NCBI GenBank assembly: GCA_025916135.1 | Contig: CP104793.1 | Location: 682,001 to 746,000, forward strand | Source: Rhodobacteraceae bacterium D3-12 | GTDB lineage: Bacteria; Pseudomonadota; Alphaproteobacteria; Rhodobacterales; Rhodobacteraceae | Direction: 5' to 3' | DNA: 64,000 nt | In this document: in pieces, positions 1 through 7,918 of the stretch | Numbering within the stretch: the stretch's first letter is position 1 | Layout of the letters: each line of letters opens with the position of its first letter | The notes under the pieces: model-generated | What the model was told of the DNA's origin: nothing | Databases searched by the model: none | The model's input: only the letters and a program-made list of their open reading frames with translations | Program-made: the position numbers and the translations under genes

Positions 1-869
1 TAGACATTTCAAAGGTCCGCGCGATCGACATTCACACCCATGCAGAAGAACCGTGTGGGTGCCATGCAGATGACGGCTATGACGATCTGCAATCAACAAT
101 GGCGAGCTATTTTCGTGCGCCTTGGAAGCATCCGCCGACCGTGCCGCAAACCGCGCAGCATTACCGCGAGCAAAACATCGCGGCGGTGATTTTTCCCGTC
201 GATGCAGAGCGCGAGACGGGCTATCGCCGTTACAAGAACGAAGAGGTTGCCGAGTTGGCCGCCGAGAACGACGATGTGCTTATTCCATTTGCCAGCATTG
301 ACCCGTGGAAAGGCAAGATGGGCGTGCGCGAGGCACGGCGCCTGATCAAGGATTTCGGCATCAAAGGGTTCAAGTTTCACCCGACGATGCAGGGCTTCTG
401 GCCGAATGACCGTATGGCTTATCCGCTTTATGAGGCGATTGCCGAGGAGGGCGGTATTGCGCTGTTCCACACCGGGCAGACCGGGGTGGGTAGCGGTATG
501 CCCGGCGGCAACGGGATGCGTTTGAAATACTCGAACCCCATGGTGATTGACGATGTGGCGGTGGACTTTCCCGAGATGAAAATCATCCTCGCGCACCCGT
601 CTTTCCCTTGGCAGGAAGAGGCGCTTTCGGTGGCGCAGCACAAGCCCAATGTCTATATCGACCTCAGCGGTTGGAGCCCCAAGTATTTCCCCGATATCCT
701 TGTGAAATACTGCAATTCCATCTTGAAGAAAAAGGTTCTGTTTGGCTCGGATTGGCCGATGATCACGCCGGAGCGTTGGTTGAGTGATTTCGAGAAAATC
801 GGCATCAAGGATGAGCTTCGCGAGGGGATCATCAAGGGCAACGCGGCGAAGCTTTTGGGTTTTGAGTGA
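1..869 (+). CDS. Amidohydrolase-family metal-dependent hydrolase (5' end outside window)
   Basis: The reading frame is open from base 3, so the start codon lies upstream of the window. A TIM-barrel amidohydrolase (amidohydrolase-2/ACMSD-like) is indicated by the N-terminal metal motif DIHTH (His codons at 33 and 39), then FHPTMQGF, ALFHTGQTG, ILAHPSFPW and the late LFGSDWP, whose Asp is the usual metal/catalytic residue. It ends GNAAKLLGF, a typical family C-terminus. The stop overlaps the next start (TGATG), so it is co-transcribed with an acyl-CoA dehydrogenase, suggesting a role in aromatic or acyl-CoA degradation. The substrate cannot be read from the sequence. Confidence 0.85.
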   Translation, partial: DISKVRAIDIHTHAEEPCGCHADDGYDDLQSTMASYFRAPWKHPPTVPQTAQHYREQNIAAVIFPVDAERETGYRRYKNEEVAELAAENDDVLIPFASIDPWKGKMGVREARRLIKDFGIKGFKFHPTMQGFWPNDRMAYPLYEAIAEEGGIALFHTGQTGVGSGMPGGNGMRLKYSNPMVIDDVAVDFPEMKIILAHPSFPWQEEALSVAQHKPNVYIDLSGWSPKYFPDILVKYCNSILKKKVLFGSDWPMITPERWLSDFEKIGIKDELREGIIKGNAAKLLGFE

Positions 870-2461
870 TGAAGCCGTTCAAGGCGCCGCTCGACGACAT
901 TCTCTTTACGCTCAACCACGTGGCGGGCGCGCATGCGCTGTCCGAGTGGGACGCGGAGTTTGCGGGCGACATCGGGGCGCATTTTGCCGCCTTTGCGGAG
1001 GGCGAGATTGCGCCGCTGGATGAGCCGGGCGATCGGCAGGGTTGTGTCTTGGACGATGGACGCGTGCGGATGCCCGACGGGTTTTGCACGCTCTACAAGG
1101 CCTATGCTGAGCAGGGGTGGCCGGGGCTGACCGCGCCGGAGGAATTCGGCGGGCAGGGCATGGGCGCGATGATGCTGGCCATCGTGTCGGAAGTGTTCAG
1201 CGGGGCGAACCATTCGTTGCAGATGGTCACCGGGCTGGTGCCCGGCGCGATCCGGGTGTTGATGCGGTTCGGCACCGAGGAGCAGAAGGCGCGCCATATT
1301 CCGGGGCTGGCCAGTGGCGAGCTTTTGGCGACCATGTGCCTAACGGAGCCGGGCGCGGGATCGGACCTGTCCAAAGTGCGGTGCCGGGCCGAGCAGAGTG
1401 GTGACGGCTGGCGGATCACCGGCGAGAAGATCTTTATCTCGGGCGGCGATCAGGACATGTCGGACGGGATTTTCCATTTGGTGCTGGCGCGGACCTCGGA
1501 CAATGGGGTTAAGGGGTTGTCTCTTTTTGCTGTGCGCGACGTGGTTGAGGGGGCGCGAAATGGCGTGAGCGTCACCCGGATCGAGGAAAAGATGGGGCTT
1601 CATGCCTCGCCCACCTGTCAATTGGCGTTTGATGCGGCCGAGGCCGAGTTGATCGGCAAGGAGGGGCAGGGTCTTTTGGCGATGTTTACCATGATGAACC
1701 ACGCGCGATCAGACGTGGCGTTGCAGGGCGTGGCCCATGCGGCGCGGGCCTATGACGTGGCGCGGGCATACGCAGAAGAGCGGGTGCAGGGGCGCAAACC
1801 CGATGGCAGCGCCGCGGTTCTGGCGGATCATGCGGATGTGGCGCGGATGCTCGACGAGATTGACATGCTGGCGCTGGGGGGACGGGCGATTGCGCATCTG
1901 GCCTTTGTCACGATGGAGCGGGGCGACGCGCCTGCGTTGGTTGAGTTCCTGACGCCGGTGGCCAAGTATTATTGCACCGAGGCCGGGATGCGGGCGGCGG
2001 AATTGGGCGTGCAGGTGTTAGGCGGGTATGGCTATCTTAGCGAATACAGGCTTGAGCAGACCTATCGCGATGCGCGGATCACGGCGATTTACGAAGGGGC
2101 CAATGGCATTCACGCACGCACGCTGGCGACGCGGTTGCTGAAGGGTGCCGAGGCGGAGGCTTTTGAAGAGTTCTTGCGGGCCGAGGCAGAGCGGTTTGGC
2201 GGTGGTGTCTCGGCGGTGTTGAGCCAATGGCAGGAGGCGCGAGACCTGCTGCGCGGAGCGCGCGACGCGAGCGTGTTGGCCGATGATTTCATGCAGGTGA
2301 CGGCGATGGCTTTGCTCACGGCGCTTTGGGCGCGCATGGAAAGCGCGGCAGAACAGCACCCCGAACCGGCGCGCATCACGCGGGTGGCGGCGCGCGCGGG
2401 GCGCTGGGTGCGCGCGTTCGCGCCCGGCTATCTTGTGCGGATGGGTGAGGAGGCGGCCTGA
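869..2461 (+). CDS. Acyl-CoA dehydrogenase family protein
   Basis: This is a 530-residue flavoprotein of the long acyl-CoA dehydrogenase type (DmdC-like architecture), predicted to oxidise an acyl-CoA to the enoyl-CoA with FAD. Visible landmarks are CLTEPGAGSD near residue 160, ITGEKIFISGG near 185, GGYGY near 387 and TAIYEGANGI near 407, whose Glu (about 409) matches the catalytic base position of the family. I chose ATG 869, which overlaps the upstream TGA by one base, over the GTG one codon earlier. The DmdC-like length hints at short or sulfur-containing acyl-CoAs, but that is inference. It converges on znuB with only 7 bases between the stops. Confidence 0.88.
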   Translation: MKPFKAPLDDILFTLNHVAGAHALSEWDAEFAGDIGAHFAAFAEGEIAPLDEPGDRQGCVLDDGRVRMPDGFCTLYKAYAEQGWPGLTAPEEFGGQGMGAMMLAIVSEVFSGANHSLQMVTGLVPGAIRVLMRFGTEEQKARHIPGLASGELLATMCLTEPGAGSDLSKVRCRAEQSGDGWRITGEKIFISGGDQDMSDGIFHLVLARTSDNGVKGLSLFAVRDVVEGARNGVSVTRIEEKMGLHASPTCQLAFDAAEAELIGKEGQGLLAMFTMMNHARSDVALQGVAHAARAYDVARAYAEERVQGRKPDGSAAVLADHADVARMLDEIDMLALGGRAIAHLAFVTMERGDAPALVEFLTPVAKYYCTEAGMRAAELGVQVLGGYGYLSEYRLEQTYRDARITAIYEGANGIHARTLATRLLKGAEAEAFEEFLRAEAERFGGGVSAVLSQWQEARDLLRGARDASVLADDFMQVTAMALLTALWARMESAAEQHPEPARITRVAARAGRWVRAFAPGYLVRMGEEAA

Positions 2462-2468
2462 TCCGCGA

Positions 2469-3269
2469 TCAGGCGGTGCGTTTCAGCGACGCCGTAAGGT
2501 TGGATAAGGCAAAGATCACAGCGGCGAGGCAGACCATGGTTGGACCTGCTTCGGTTTCAAACCAGATGGCGAGTTGCAGGCCGCCCAAGGCCGAGAGGAC
2601 CGCAATGCCGGTGGCGATCACCGTCATACGCTCGGGCGTGGTGGCATAGGGGCGGGCGGCGGCGGCCGGGATGATGAGCATCGCGCCGATCAGCAACACG
2701 CCGACCACTTTGATCGCGACAGCCACCACAAGGGCGAGCGCCAGCGTGAGGATCAGCTCTTCGCGTTTGGGGTTGATGCCAGAGGCATAGGCCAGATCGG
2801 TGTTGAGCGTTGTGGTCAGAAGCGCCGACCAGCGCCAGATCAGCAGCGAGAGGATCAGCGCCGCGCCGCCCCAGATAATGGCGAGATCCCAGCGTGACAC
2901 GGCGAGGATTTCACCAAAGAGATAGGCTGCGAGATCTAGCCGCACGCCTTGCAAAAACCCGACGGCCACAAGCCCGAAGGCCAGCGCGGAATGGGCAATG
3001 ACGCCAAGCAGCGTGTCCATCGTGTGGCCGCGTCCGGAGAGCGACCAGACGGTCACGGCGACGATCAGCGACACCGCCAGAACCGCAGAGAACACCGGCA
3101 GGCCAAAGGCCAGCGACAGCGCCACGCCGAGGATCGCAGCGTGGGCGGTGGCATCGCCGAAATAGGCCATGCGGCGCCAGACGACGAAGCTGCCCAAAGG
3201 CGCGGCGGCAAAGGCGACGCCAACGCCGGCGAGCGCGGCACGGATCAGAAAGTCGTCGAGGAAGCTCAT
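2469..3269 (-). CDS. znuB: Zinc ABC transporter permease ZnuB
   Basis: A 266-residue, very hydrophobic protein of the ABC-3 metal permease family, which forms the inner-membrane channel of the ZnuABC zinc importer. It contains the characteristic WRRMAYFGDATAHAAILG segment near residue 32 and a GAMLIIPAAAARPYATTPERM block near 190-210 as in ZnuB. Its ATG overlaps the znuC stop by ATGA, so the two are translationally coupled. It is the last gene of zur-znuC-znuB. Confidence 0.93.
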   Translation of the reverse strand: MSFLDDFLIRAALAGVGVAFAAAPLGSFVVWRRMAYFGDATAHAAILGVALSLAFGLPVFSAVLAVSLIVAVTVWSLSGRGHTMDTLLGVIAHSALAFGLVAVGFLQGVRLDLAAYLFGEILAVSRWDLAIIWGGAALILSLLIWRWSALLTTTLNTDLAYASGINPKREELILTLALALVVAVAIKVVGVLLIGAMLIIPAAAARPYATTPERMTVIATGIAVLSALGGLQLAIWFETEAGPTMVCLAAVIFALSNLTASLKRTA

Positions 3270-4047
3270 TGTGCGGACTCGTTGTGGTCTTGGTCGTGCT
3301 CGTGCGAATGATCGTGATGATGGCCGTTCGCATGATCATGGTGGTGGTCGTGGTCATGTTCGTGCCGGTAAAGCGCCAGAGCGCCTTGGGTGCCGGTGCC
3401 AAAGAGCGCCCGGTATTCCGGGGCGGAGGCGACATGTTCGGGCGCGCCATGACAGCAAACATGACCGTTGAGACAGATCACCCGGTCCGACGCGGCCATG
3501 ACCACATGCAGCTCGTGGCTGACCATGAGAACGGCGCAGCCGAGGTCATCGCGCAGCCGGGCGATGGTTTCATAAAACGAGGCCGAGCCGGGTTGATCGA
3601 GGCCCTGGGTCGCTTCGTCAAGGATGAGCAATTGCGGATCACAGAGCAACGCACGGGCGAGGAGAACGCGTTGGAATTGGCCCCCGAAAGGCGGGTCATC
3701 TGGCGATCTCCCAGCGTTTCGGCCCCGGCGCGGGTAAGTGCGGTGGCGGCGTCTGCGTCGCTGACCCTGTTCGGCAGGCTGAGGAAGCGGCGCACCGTGA
3801 GCGGCAGGCTCGGGTCGATATGCAGCTTTTGCGGCACATAGCCGACACGCAAGCCGGGCTGTCGCGTGAGGGTGCCGGAGGTCGGAGTGATCGCCCCGAT
3901 CAGGGTGCGCAAAAGCGTGGATTTGCCCGACCCGTTGGGGCCAACGATGGTGACAATCTCTCCGGGGTCTAGGGCGATGTCGACGCTATTCAGCACTGTG
4001 TTCCCGGCGAGGGACACGTTGCAATTCGCCAGCGAAATAAGGCTCAT
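3266..4047 (-). CDS. znuC: Zinc ABC transporter ATPase ZnuC, interrupted by a one-base frameshift
   Basis: This is the ATPase of the zinc importer. From ATG 4047 the frame gives VGPNGSGKSTLL (Walker A) and then TRLSG at 3685. One missing G in a run of five (3681-3685) breaks the frame. Adding a G restores GGQFQRVLLARALL (ABC signature) and LLILDEATQGLD (Walker B) in the second frame, which runs to 3266. The span is 782 bases, one short of a multiple of three. The C-terminus is a histidine-rich tail (HEHDHDHHHDH and similar), probably zinc-binding. The start overlaps the zur stop and the end overlaps the znuB start, so the operon is otherwise intact. Sequencing error, a real pseudogene and run-length variation are all possible. 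Confidence 0.9.
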
Positions 4048-4523
4048 TCGGGCGTGTCCTGACATTTCGGGCAAAGGCCTTCGGCTTCGACCACGGCACG
4101 TTCGATTGTGAAGCCGCTCTCTTTGGCGGCGCGGCCAAGGTCGCCTTTGGTCGGGTCGGCATAGGTTTCGGCCACGGTCGAGCATTCGCGGCAGATCAGG
4201 AAAGCGGGCGCGTGGTTCTGGCCCATATGACCGCAGGCGGTGAAGGCGTTGAGGCGTTCGATCTTGTGCGCGAAACCGTGGCTGACCAGAAAATCAAGCG
4301 CACGGTAGGCGATGGGGGGCTGCGCGCCGAGCCCTTCTTCGCGCAGGCGATCAAGGATCTCATAAGCGCCAAGGGCGCGATGATCTTCGAGCAGGATTTC
4401 CAGAACGCGGCGGCGTTGCGGGGTGAATTTCAACCCTTCGCGCGCGCAATATTCAACGGCGGCGCCGACGCCTTTGTCGATGCAATGGGCGTGGTCATGC
4501 GTGGTAAAGCCCTTGGATGTCAT
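4044..4523 (-). CDS. zur: Fur-family zinc uptake regulator Zur
   Basis: This 159-residue Fur-family repressor has the winged-helix region LKFTPQRRRVLEILLEDHRALGAYEIL (residues about 32-58, DNA binding) followed by a metal-binding dimerisation domain. Structural-zinc cysteine pairs are seen as CREC near 122 and CPKC near 153. The His-rich HDHAHC near the N-terminus is typical of Zur rather than Fur. Being first in zur-znuC-znuB and divergent from znuA supports Zur over Mur or PerR. It probably represses both arms through the dyads at 4565-4614. Confidence 0.92.
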   Translation of the reverse strand: MTSKGFTTHDHAHCIDKGVGAAVEYCAREGLKFTPQRRRVLEILLEDHRALGAYEILDRLREEGLGAQPPIAYRALDFLVSHGFAHKIERLNAFTACGHMGQNHAPAFLICRECSTVAETYADPTKGDLGRAAKESGFTIERAVVEAEGLCPKCQDTPE

Positions 4524-4564
4524 GCCGTCGGATCCTGCCAGCGTTGCGGTAAATTCGGCTCTTG

Positions 4565-4585
4565 ATATGTTATCGTATCACATAT
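4565..4585. promoter_or_regulatory. Candidate Zur box 1
   Basis: An A/T-rich imperfect dyad, ATATGT-T-AT...ATACATAT type: the left half ATATGTTAT and the reverse complement of the right half, ATATGTGAT, agree at 8 of 9 positions. It lies between divergent zur and znuA, about 42 bases upstream of the zur start codon. The location and the TGTTAT-like core fit alphaproteobacterial Zur sites. Confidence 0.6.
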
Positions 4586-4599
4586 ATCAAGCCGCAGAT

Positions 4600-4614
4600 T
4601 GTTACAACATAACA
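4600..4614. promoter_or_regulatory. Candidate Zur box 2
   Basis: The dyad TGTTA-CAACA-TAACA ends 8 bases before znuA ATG 4623, so a bound repressor would cover the znuA ribosome-binding region. With the dyad at 4565 it gives one site per divergent arm. Confidence 0.6.
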
Positions 4615-4622
4615 GGTGCACG

Positions 4623-5753
4623 ATGCGACGGATGAAAGCGGGAATTTGGGCGAGTGTTGTTTGGGCCGGTGCGGCCGGTATGGCGATGGCAGACGTGCCG
4701 AACGTGGCGACGGATATACCGCCCGTACATTCGCTGGCGGCGCGTGTGATGGCCGGTGTTGGCACGCCCGACCTTGTGGTGCGCCCCGGTGCATCGCCGC
4801 ATGGCTATGCGCTTCGGGTGTCTGAAGCAAAGGCGCTTGATCGAGCGAATTTGGTCTTTTTCGTTAGCGACGGGTTAACGCCGTGGTTGGAAGAAATGGT
4901 TGAACCGCTTGCCACCAAGGCGAAGGTCATCGAACTGCAGACTATACCCAATACCTTAACATTTCCTTTTAGGGAGAGTGCGGTCTTTGCTCCGCATGGC
5001 GATGACAAGCACGAGGGCCATGACCACGGCGATCACAAGCACGAGGGTCACGACCACGGTGATGACAAGCATGAGGGCCATGACCACGGCGATGACAAGC
5101 ATGAGGGTCACGACCATGGCGATGACAAGCACGAGGGCCGCGACCACGGTGATAACAAACACGAAGGTCACGACAAACATGCCGAGGGCGGCGACGGCCA
5201 TGACGGGCATGACCACCACGGGCACGACCATTCGGGCGCGGACCCGCATAGCTGGCTTGACCCGGCCAATGGTAAGGTTTGGATGGCAGCCATGGCCGAA
5301 GAGCTGGCCAAGCTGGACCCGGATAATGCCGACGCCTATCGCAAGAATGCCAAGGATGGCATTGCCGAGATCGACGCCGCCATTGCAAAGGCCACTGAAA
5401 TCCTTGCCCCTGTAAAGGACGCAAAGTTCGTCACGTTCCACGATGCCTATCAGTATTATGAGCGCCGCTTTGGGCTTCGCAATATCGGGTCGATTTCGAT
5501 GAGCGATGCGCGCAAGCCGGGGCCGGGGCGGGTGAAAGAGATCCGCGATGCCGTTCGCGCCCAAGGTGTGGCCTGTGTCTTTTCCGAGCCGCAATTCAAC
5601 GCCGGGTTGGTTAACACCGTGTTTGAGGGCAGCAGCGCCAAAACCGGCTTGCTTGACCCGCTTGGGGTAGAGCTGGAACAGGGGGCGGCGCTTTACCCGG
5701 CGCTGGTCGTGGCGCTGGCGCAGGAAATGGCGACCTGTATGTCGCCCGAGTGA
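4623..5753 (+). CDS. znuA: Periplasmic zinc-binding protein ZnuA
   Basis: This is the solute-binding protein of the zinc importer (cluster 9). ATG 4623 gives a clean signal peptide of about 23 residues ending AMA; the in-frame TTG 24 bases upstream is less likely. Zinc-ligand landmarks are IPPVHSLAA (His near residue 36), PHGYAL, DPHSWLDP (His) and FHDAYQYYERRFG. Between them is a very long His/Asp/Glu-rich loop (residues about 120-200) that contains six 10-residue repeats. Such loops bind several Zn ions and feed the main site. It is divergent from zur-znuCB. At about 377 residues it is longer than usual because of the loop. Confidence 0.94.
   Translation: MRRMKAGIWASVVWAGAAGMAMADVPNVATDIPPVHSLAARVMAGVGTPDLVVRPGASPHGYALRVSEAKALDRANLVFFVSDGLTPWLEEMVEPLATKAKVIELQTIPNTLTFPFRESAVFAPHGDDKHEGHDHGDHKHEGHDHGDDKHEGHDHGDDKHEGHDHGDDKHEGRDHGDNKHEGHDKHAEGGDGHDGHDHHGHDHSGADPHSWLDPANGKVWMAAMAEELAKLDPDNADAYRKNAKDGIAEIDAAIAKATEILAPVKDAKFVTFHDAYQYYERRFGLRNIGSISMSDARKPGPGRVKEIRDAVRAQGVACVFSEPQFNAGLVNTVFEGSSAKTGLLDPLGVELEQGAALYPALVVALAQEMATCMSPE
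4998..5177 (+). repeat. Six 30-bp tandem repeats encoding the ZnuA His-rich loop
   Basis: The unit encodes GDDKHEGHDH (10 residues). Units 2, 5 and 6 differ by one or two residues (GDHK, GRDH, GDNK/HDK). Near-identity at DNA level implies recent slippage or unequal exchange, so copy number may vary between strains. Confidence 0.9.
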
Positions 5754-5768
5754 CGCATTTGGCATTGA

Positions 5769-5812
5769 CCCTCGCCTGACAAGCGCCGTTGATGGGCGCA
5801 GTCAAGCGAGGG
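5769..5812 (+). promoter_or_regulatory. Long imperfect hairpin covering the doeA-like Shine-Dalgarno
   Basis: Three nested paired segments: CCCTCGC (5769-5775) with GCGAGGG (5806-5812), TGAC (5777-5780) with GTCA (5801-5804), and GCGCC (5783-5787) with GGCGC (5795-5799). The 3' arm contains most of the purine-rich GAGGGAG that precedes ATG 5822. No U-tract follows, so a translation-control hairpin is as likely as a terminator of znuA. Confidence 0.5.
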
Positions 5813-5821
5813 AGCCACCAG

Positions 5822-7006
5822 ATGCCGATTGAGAACGCCGCTTTTTCCCAAAGCGAATATGACCGCCGTATCGCCAAGACCCGCGCCGCGATGGCGCGGG
5901 CGGGTGTTGAAGTTTTATTTGTCACCGACCCGTCGAATATGGCGTGGCTGACCGGCTATGATGGCTGGTCTTTTTACGTGCATCAGGGGGTGATCCTAGG
6001 GCCGGAGGGTGCGCCCGTCTGGTGGGGGCGCAGCATGGACGGGCGCGGTGCGCGGCGCACGGTCTGGATGGATGATGCGCAGGTCATGCCCTATGGCGAC
6101 GCTTATGTGCAATCGACCGAGCGCCACCCGATGCAGCATCTGGGCCAGCTTTTACAGGAGCTTGGCCATGGCTCTGCGCGGATCGGGGTCGAGCTTGAGA
6201 ACTACTATTATTCGGCCAAGGCGCATTTGAGTTTGGTCGAGTCCTTGCCGGGGGCAGAGATTGTGGATGCCACGGCTTTGGTCAACTGGCAGCGCAATAT
6301 CAAATCGGGTGAAGAGCTTGATTTCATGCGCCGTGCCGCGCGGATTTCCGAGAAGGTGATCACCCTTGCGATTGAACGAGCCGAGCCGGGCAAGCGCAAA
6401 AACGAGCTGGTGGGCGATATTTTGCAGGCCGGTGTCTATGGCGTGGGCGAGGATTGGGGGGATTACCCCGCGATCCTGCCGCTGACCCCGTCAGGGGCGG
6501 ATGCAAGCGCGCCGCATCTTACGTGGGACGGGGCCGAAATGCGCGCGGGCGAGGCGACGTTTTTCGAGCTGTCCGGGTGTTACCGGCGCTATCACGCGCC
6601 GCTGTGCCGGACCGTGCATCTGGGCAAGCCGCCGCAGGTGATGCTGGACGTGGCGGAGGTGCTGAGCGAGGGGCTGGAAGCCGGGCTTGAGGCGGCGCGG
6701 GCGGGCAACAGGGCCTGTGATATTGCCAACGCTTTGGGCGGGGTTCTGGAGCGTGCGGGGATCGAGCGCGGGGCGCGTTGTGGCTATCCCATTGGCCTCA
6801 GCTATCCGCCGGATTGGGGCGAGCGGACGGTGTCGTTGCGCGAGGTGGACGAGACCGTGTTGGAGCCGGGAATGACGTTTCATTTCATGCCGGGGCTGTG
6901 GATGGACGACTGGGGCCTTGAGACAACCGAGAGCATTCTGATCCGCGAAGAGGGTCCGGCGGAGACGTTCTGTGACATCGAAAGAAAGCTGTTTGTGAAG
7001 CCATGA
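5822..7006 (+). CDS. doeA: M24 (creatinase/prolidase-fold) hydrolase, probable ectoine hydrolase DoeA
   Basis: A 394-residue pita-bread-fold protein: a creatinase N-domain with VTDPSNMAWLTGYDGWSFYVHQ (residues about 37-58), then an M24 catalytic domain. The segment FELSGCYRRYHAPLCRTVHLG sits where metallo-aminopeptidases have their Asp metal ligands; these are replaced, as in creatinase and DoeA/EutD. DoeA opens the ectoine ring to N-alpha-acetyl-diaminobutyrate. I recognise the N-domain signature from DoeA proteins, but no doeB or ectoine transporter is adjacent, so the substrate is moderately supported. The start is ATG 5822 with GAGGGAG eight bases upstream. Its stop overlaps the next gene. 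Confidence 0.75.
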   Translation: MPIENAAFSQSEYDRRIAKTRAAMARAGVEVLFVTDPSNMAWLTGYDGWSFYVHQGVILGPEGAPVWWGRSMDGRGARRTVWMDDAQVMPYGDAYVQSTERHPMQHLGQLLQELGHGSARIGVELENYYYSAKAHLSLVESLPGAEIVDATALVNWQRNIKSGEELDFMRRAARISEKVITLAIERAEPGKRKNELVGDILQAGVYGVGEDWGDYPAILPLTPSGADASAPHLTWDGAEMRAGEATFFELSGCYRRYHAPLCRTVHLGKPPQVMLDVAEVLSEGLEAGLEAARAGNRACDIANALGGVLERAGIERGARCGYPIGLSYPPDWGERTVSLREVDETVLEPGMTFHFMPGLWMDDWGLETTESILIREEGPAETFCDIERKLFVKP

Positions 7007-7902
7007 GCGCGGCGGTGGAACCGGCGGCGGGAACGCCGTTGATCTGGCGTTTGGCGCCTGCGATTTTTGTGGTGTTCTGGGCCGGGGGATACAGCTTTGC
7101 CAAGCTGGGCTTGCCCTATGTCGAGCCGTTCACGATGCTGGTTCTGCGCTATGGGTTTTCGGTTGTGATCCTTGGTGGATTGCTGGCGTTTATGCGGGTG
7201 GCGTGGCCGAAGGGCGCGGCGCATTGGGGCGCACTCGCGCTGACCGGGTTTTTGATCCAGAGCGTGTATTTCGGCCTGAGTTATATGGCGTTCAAGGCCG
7301 GGGTGAATGCGGGCACATTGGCGATTTTCATGGCGCTTCAGCCGCTGTTGGTGGCGGGGGCGGGGGTATGGATGTGGCCCGAAAACCGGGGCACGGGCGC
7401 GCTTTGGCTGGGGCTTGTTCTGGGCTTTGGCGGCGTGGTTCTGGTGATTGTGTCGGGTGATACGCTGGGGGCGAGCCCATGGGTGGCGTTGATGTTCGCG
7501 GCGGGGGCGTTGTTGGGCATCACCAGCGCGACGCTGTTTGAAAAACGCCACGGGTTTCGCACGCATCCGTTGGTCGGGGCGTTGGTGCAATATGTCGTGG
7601 GGTTTGGCACGCTGTTGCCGGTGGCGTTGCTGTTCGAGACGCAGGTGATCGAATGGCACCCCAAGCTGGTTATCTCGCTGGCCTATCTGGTGGTTGGCAA
7701 CTCGTTGATTTCCGTTACGCTTTTTGTTGGCTTGGTGCAGCGAGGGAACGCGACACGGATTTCGGCGCTGCTCTATCTGGTGCCGCCTTTGGCGTTGCTG
7801 ATCGCTTGGGTGTTGCTGGGCGAGACGCTTGCGCCGTTGGCGTTTGTTGGATTTGTGATCTCGGTCGTTGGGGTGTTCATGGTGAACCGGGCGACGGGGT
7901 AG
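7003..7902 (+). CDS. EamA/DMT-superfamily transporter
   Basis: A 299-residue inner-membrane protein with about ten hydrophobic segments and two EamA repeats. The first begins IFVVFWAGGYSFAKLGLPYVEPFTMLVLR-like, and the second, after residue 150, contains SLISVTLFVGLVQRG and LLGETLAPLAFVGFVIS. The family exports amino acids and other small metabolites. The start ATG overlaps the stop of the doeA-like gene (ATGA), so the two are one transcription unit; export or handling of compatible-solute products is a plausible but unproven role. Confidence 0.85.
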   Translation: MSAAVEPAAGTPLIWRLAPAIFVVFWAGGYSFAKLGLPYVEPFTMLVLRYGFSVVILGGLLAFMRVAWPKGAAHWGALALTGFLIQSVYFGLSYMAFKAGVNAGTLAIFMALQPLLVAGAGVWMWPENRGTGALWLGLVLGFGGVVLVIVSGDTLGASPWVALMFAAGALLGITSATLFEKRHGFRTHPLVGALVQYVVGFGTLLPVALLFETQVIEWHPKLVISLAYLVVGNSLISVTLFVGLVQRGNATRISALLYLVPPLALLIAWVLLGETLAPLAFVGFVISVVGVFMVNRATG

Positions 7903-7918
7903 ACCGGGCTAGAACGGG

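Noticed and set aside
4599-4622. Longer znuA start at TTG 4599
   Set aside because: It would place eight polar residues before the signal peptide and overlap the second Zur-like dyad; ATG 4623 is cleaner.
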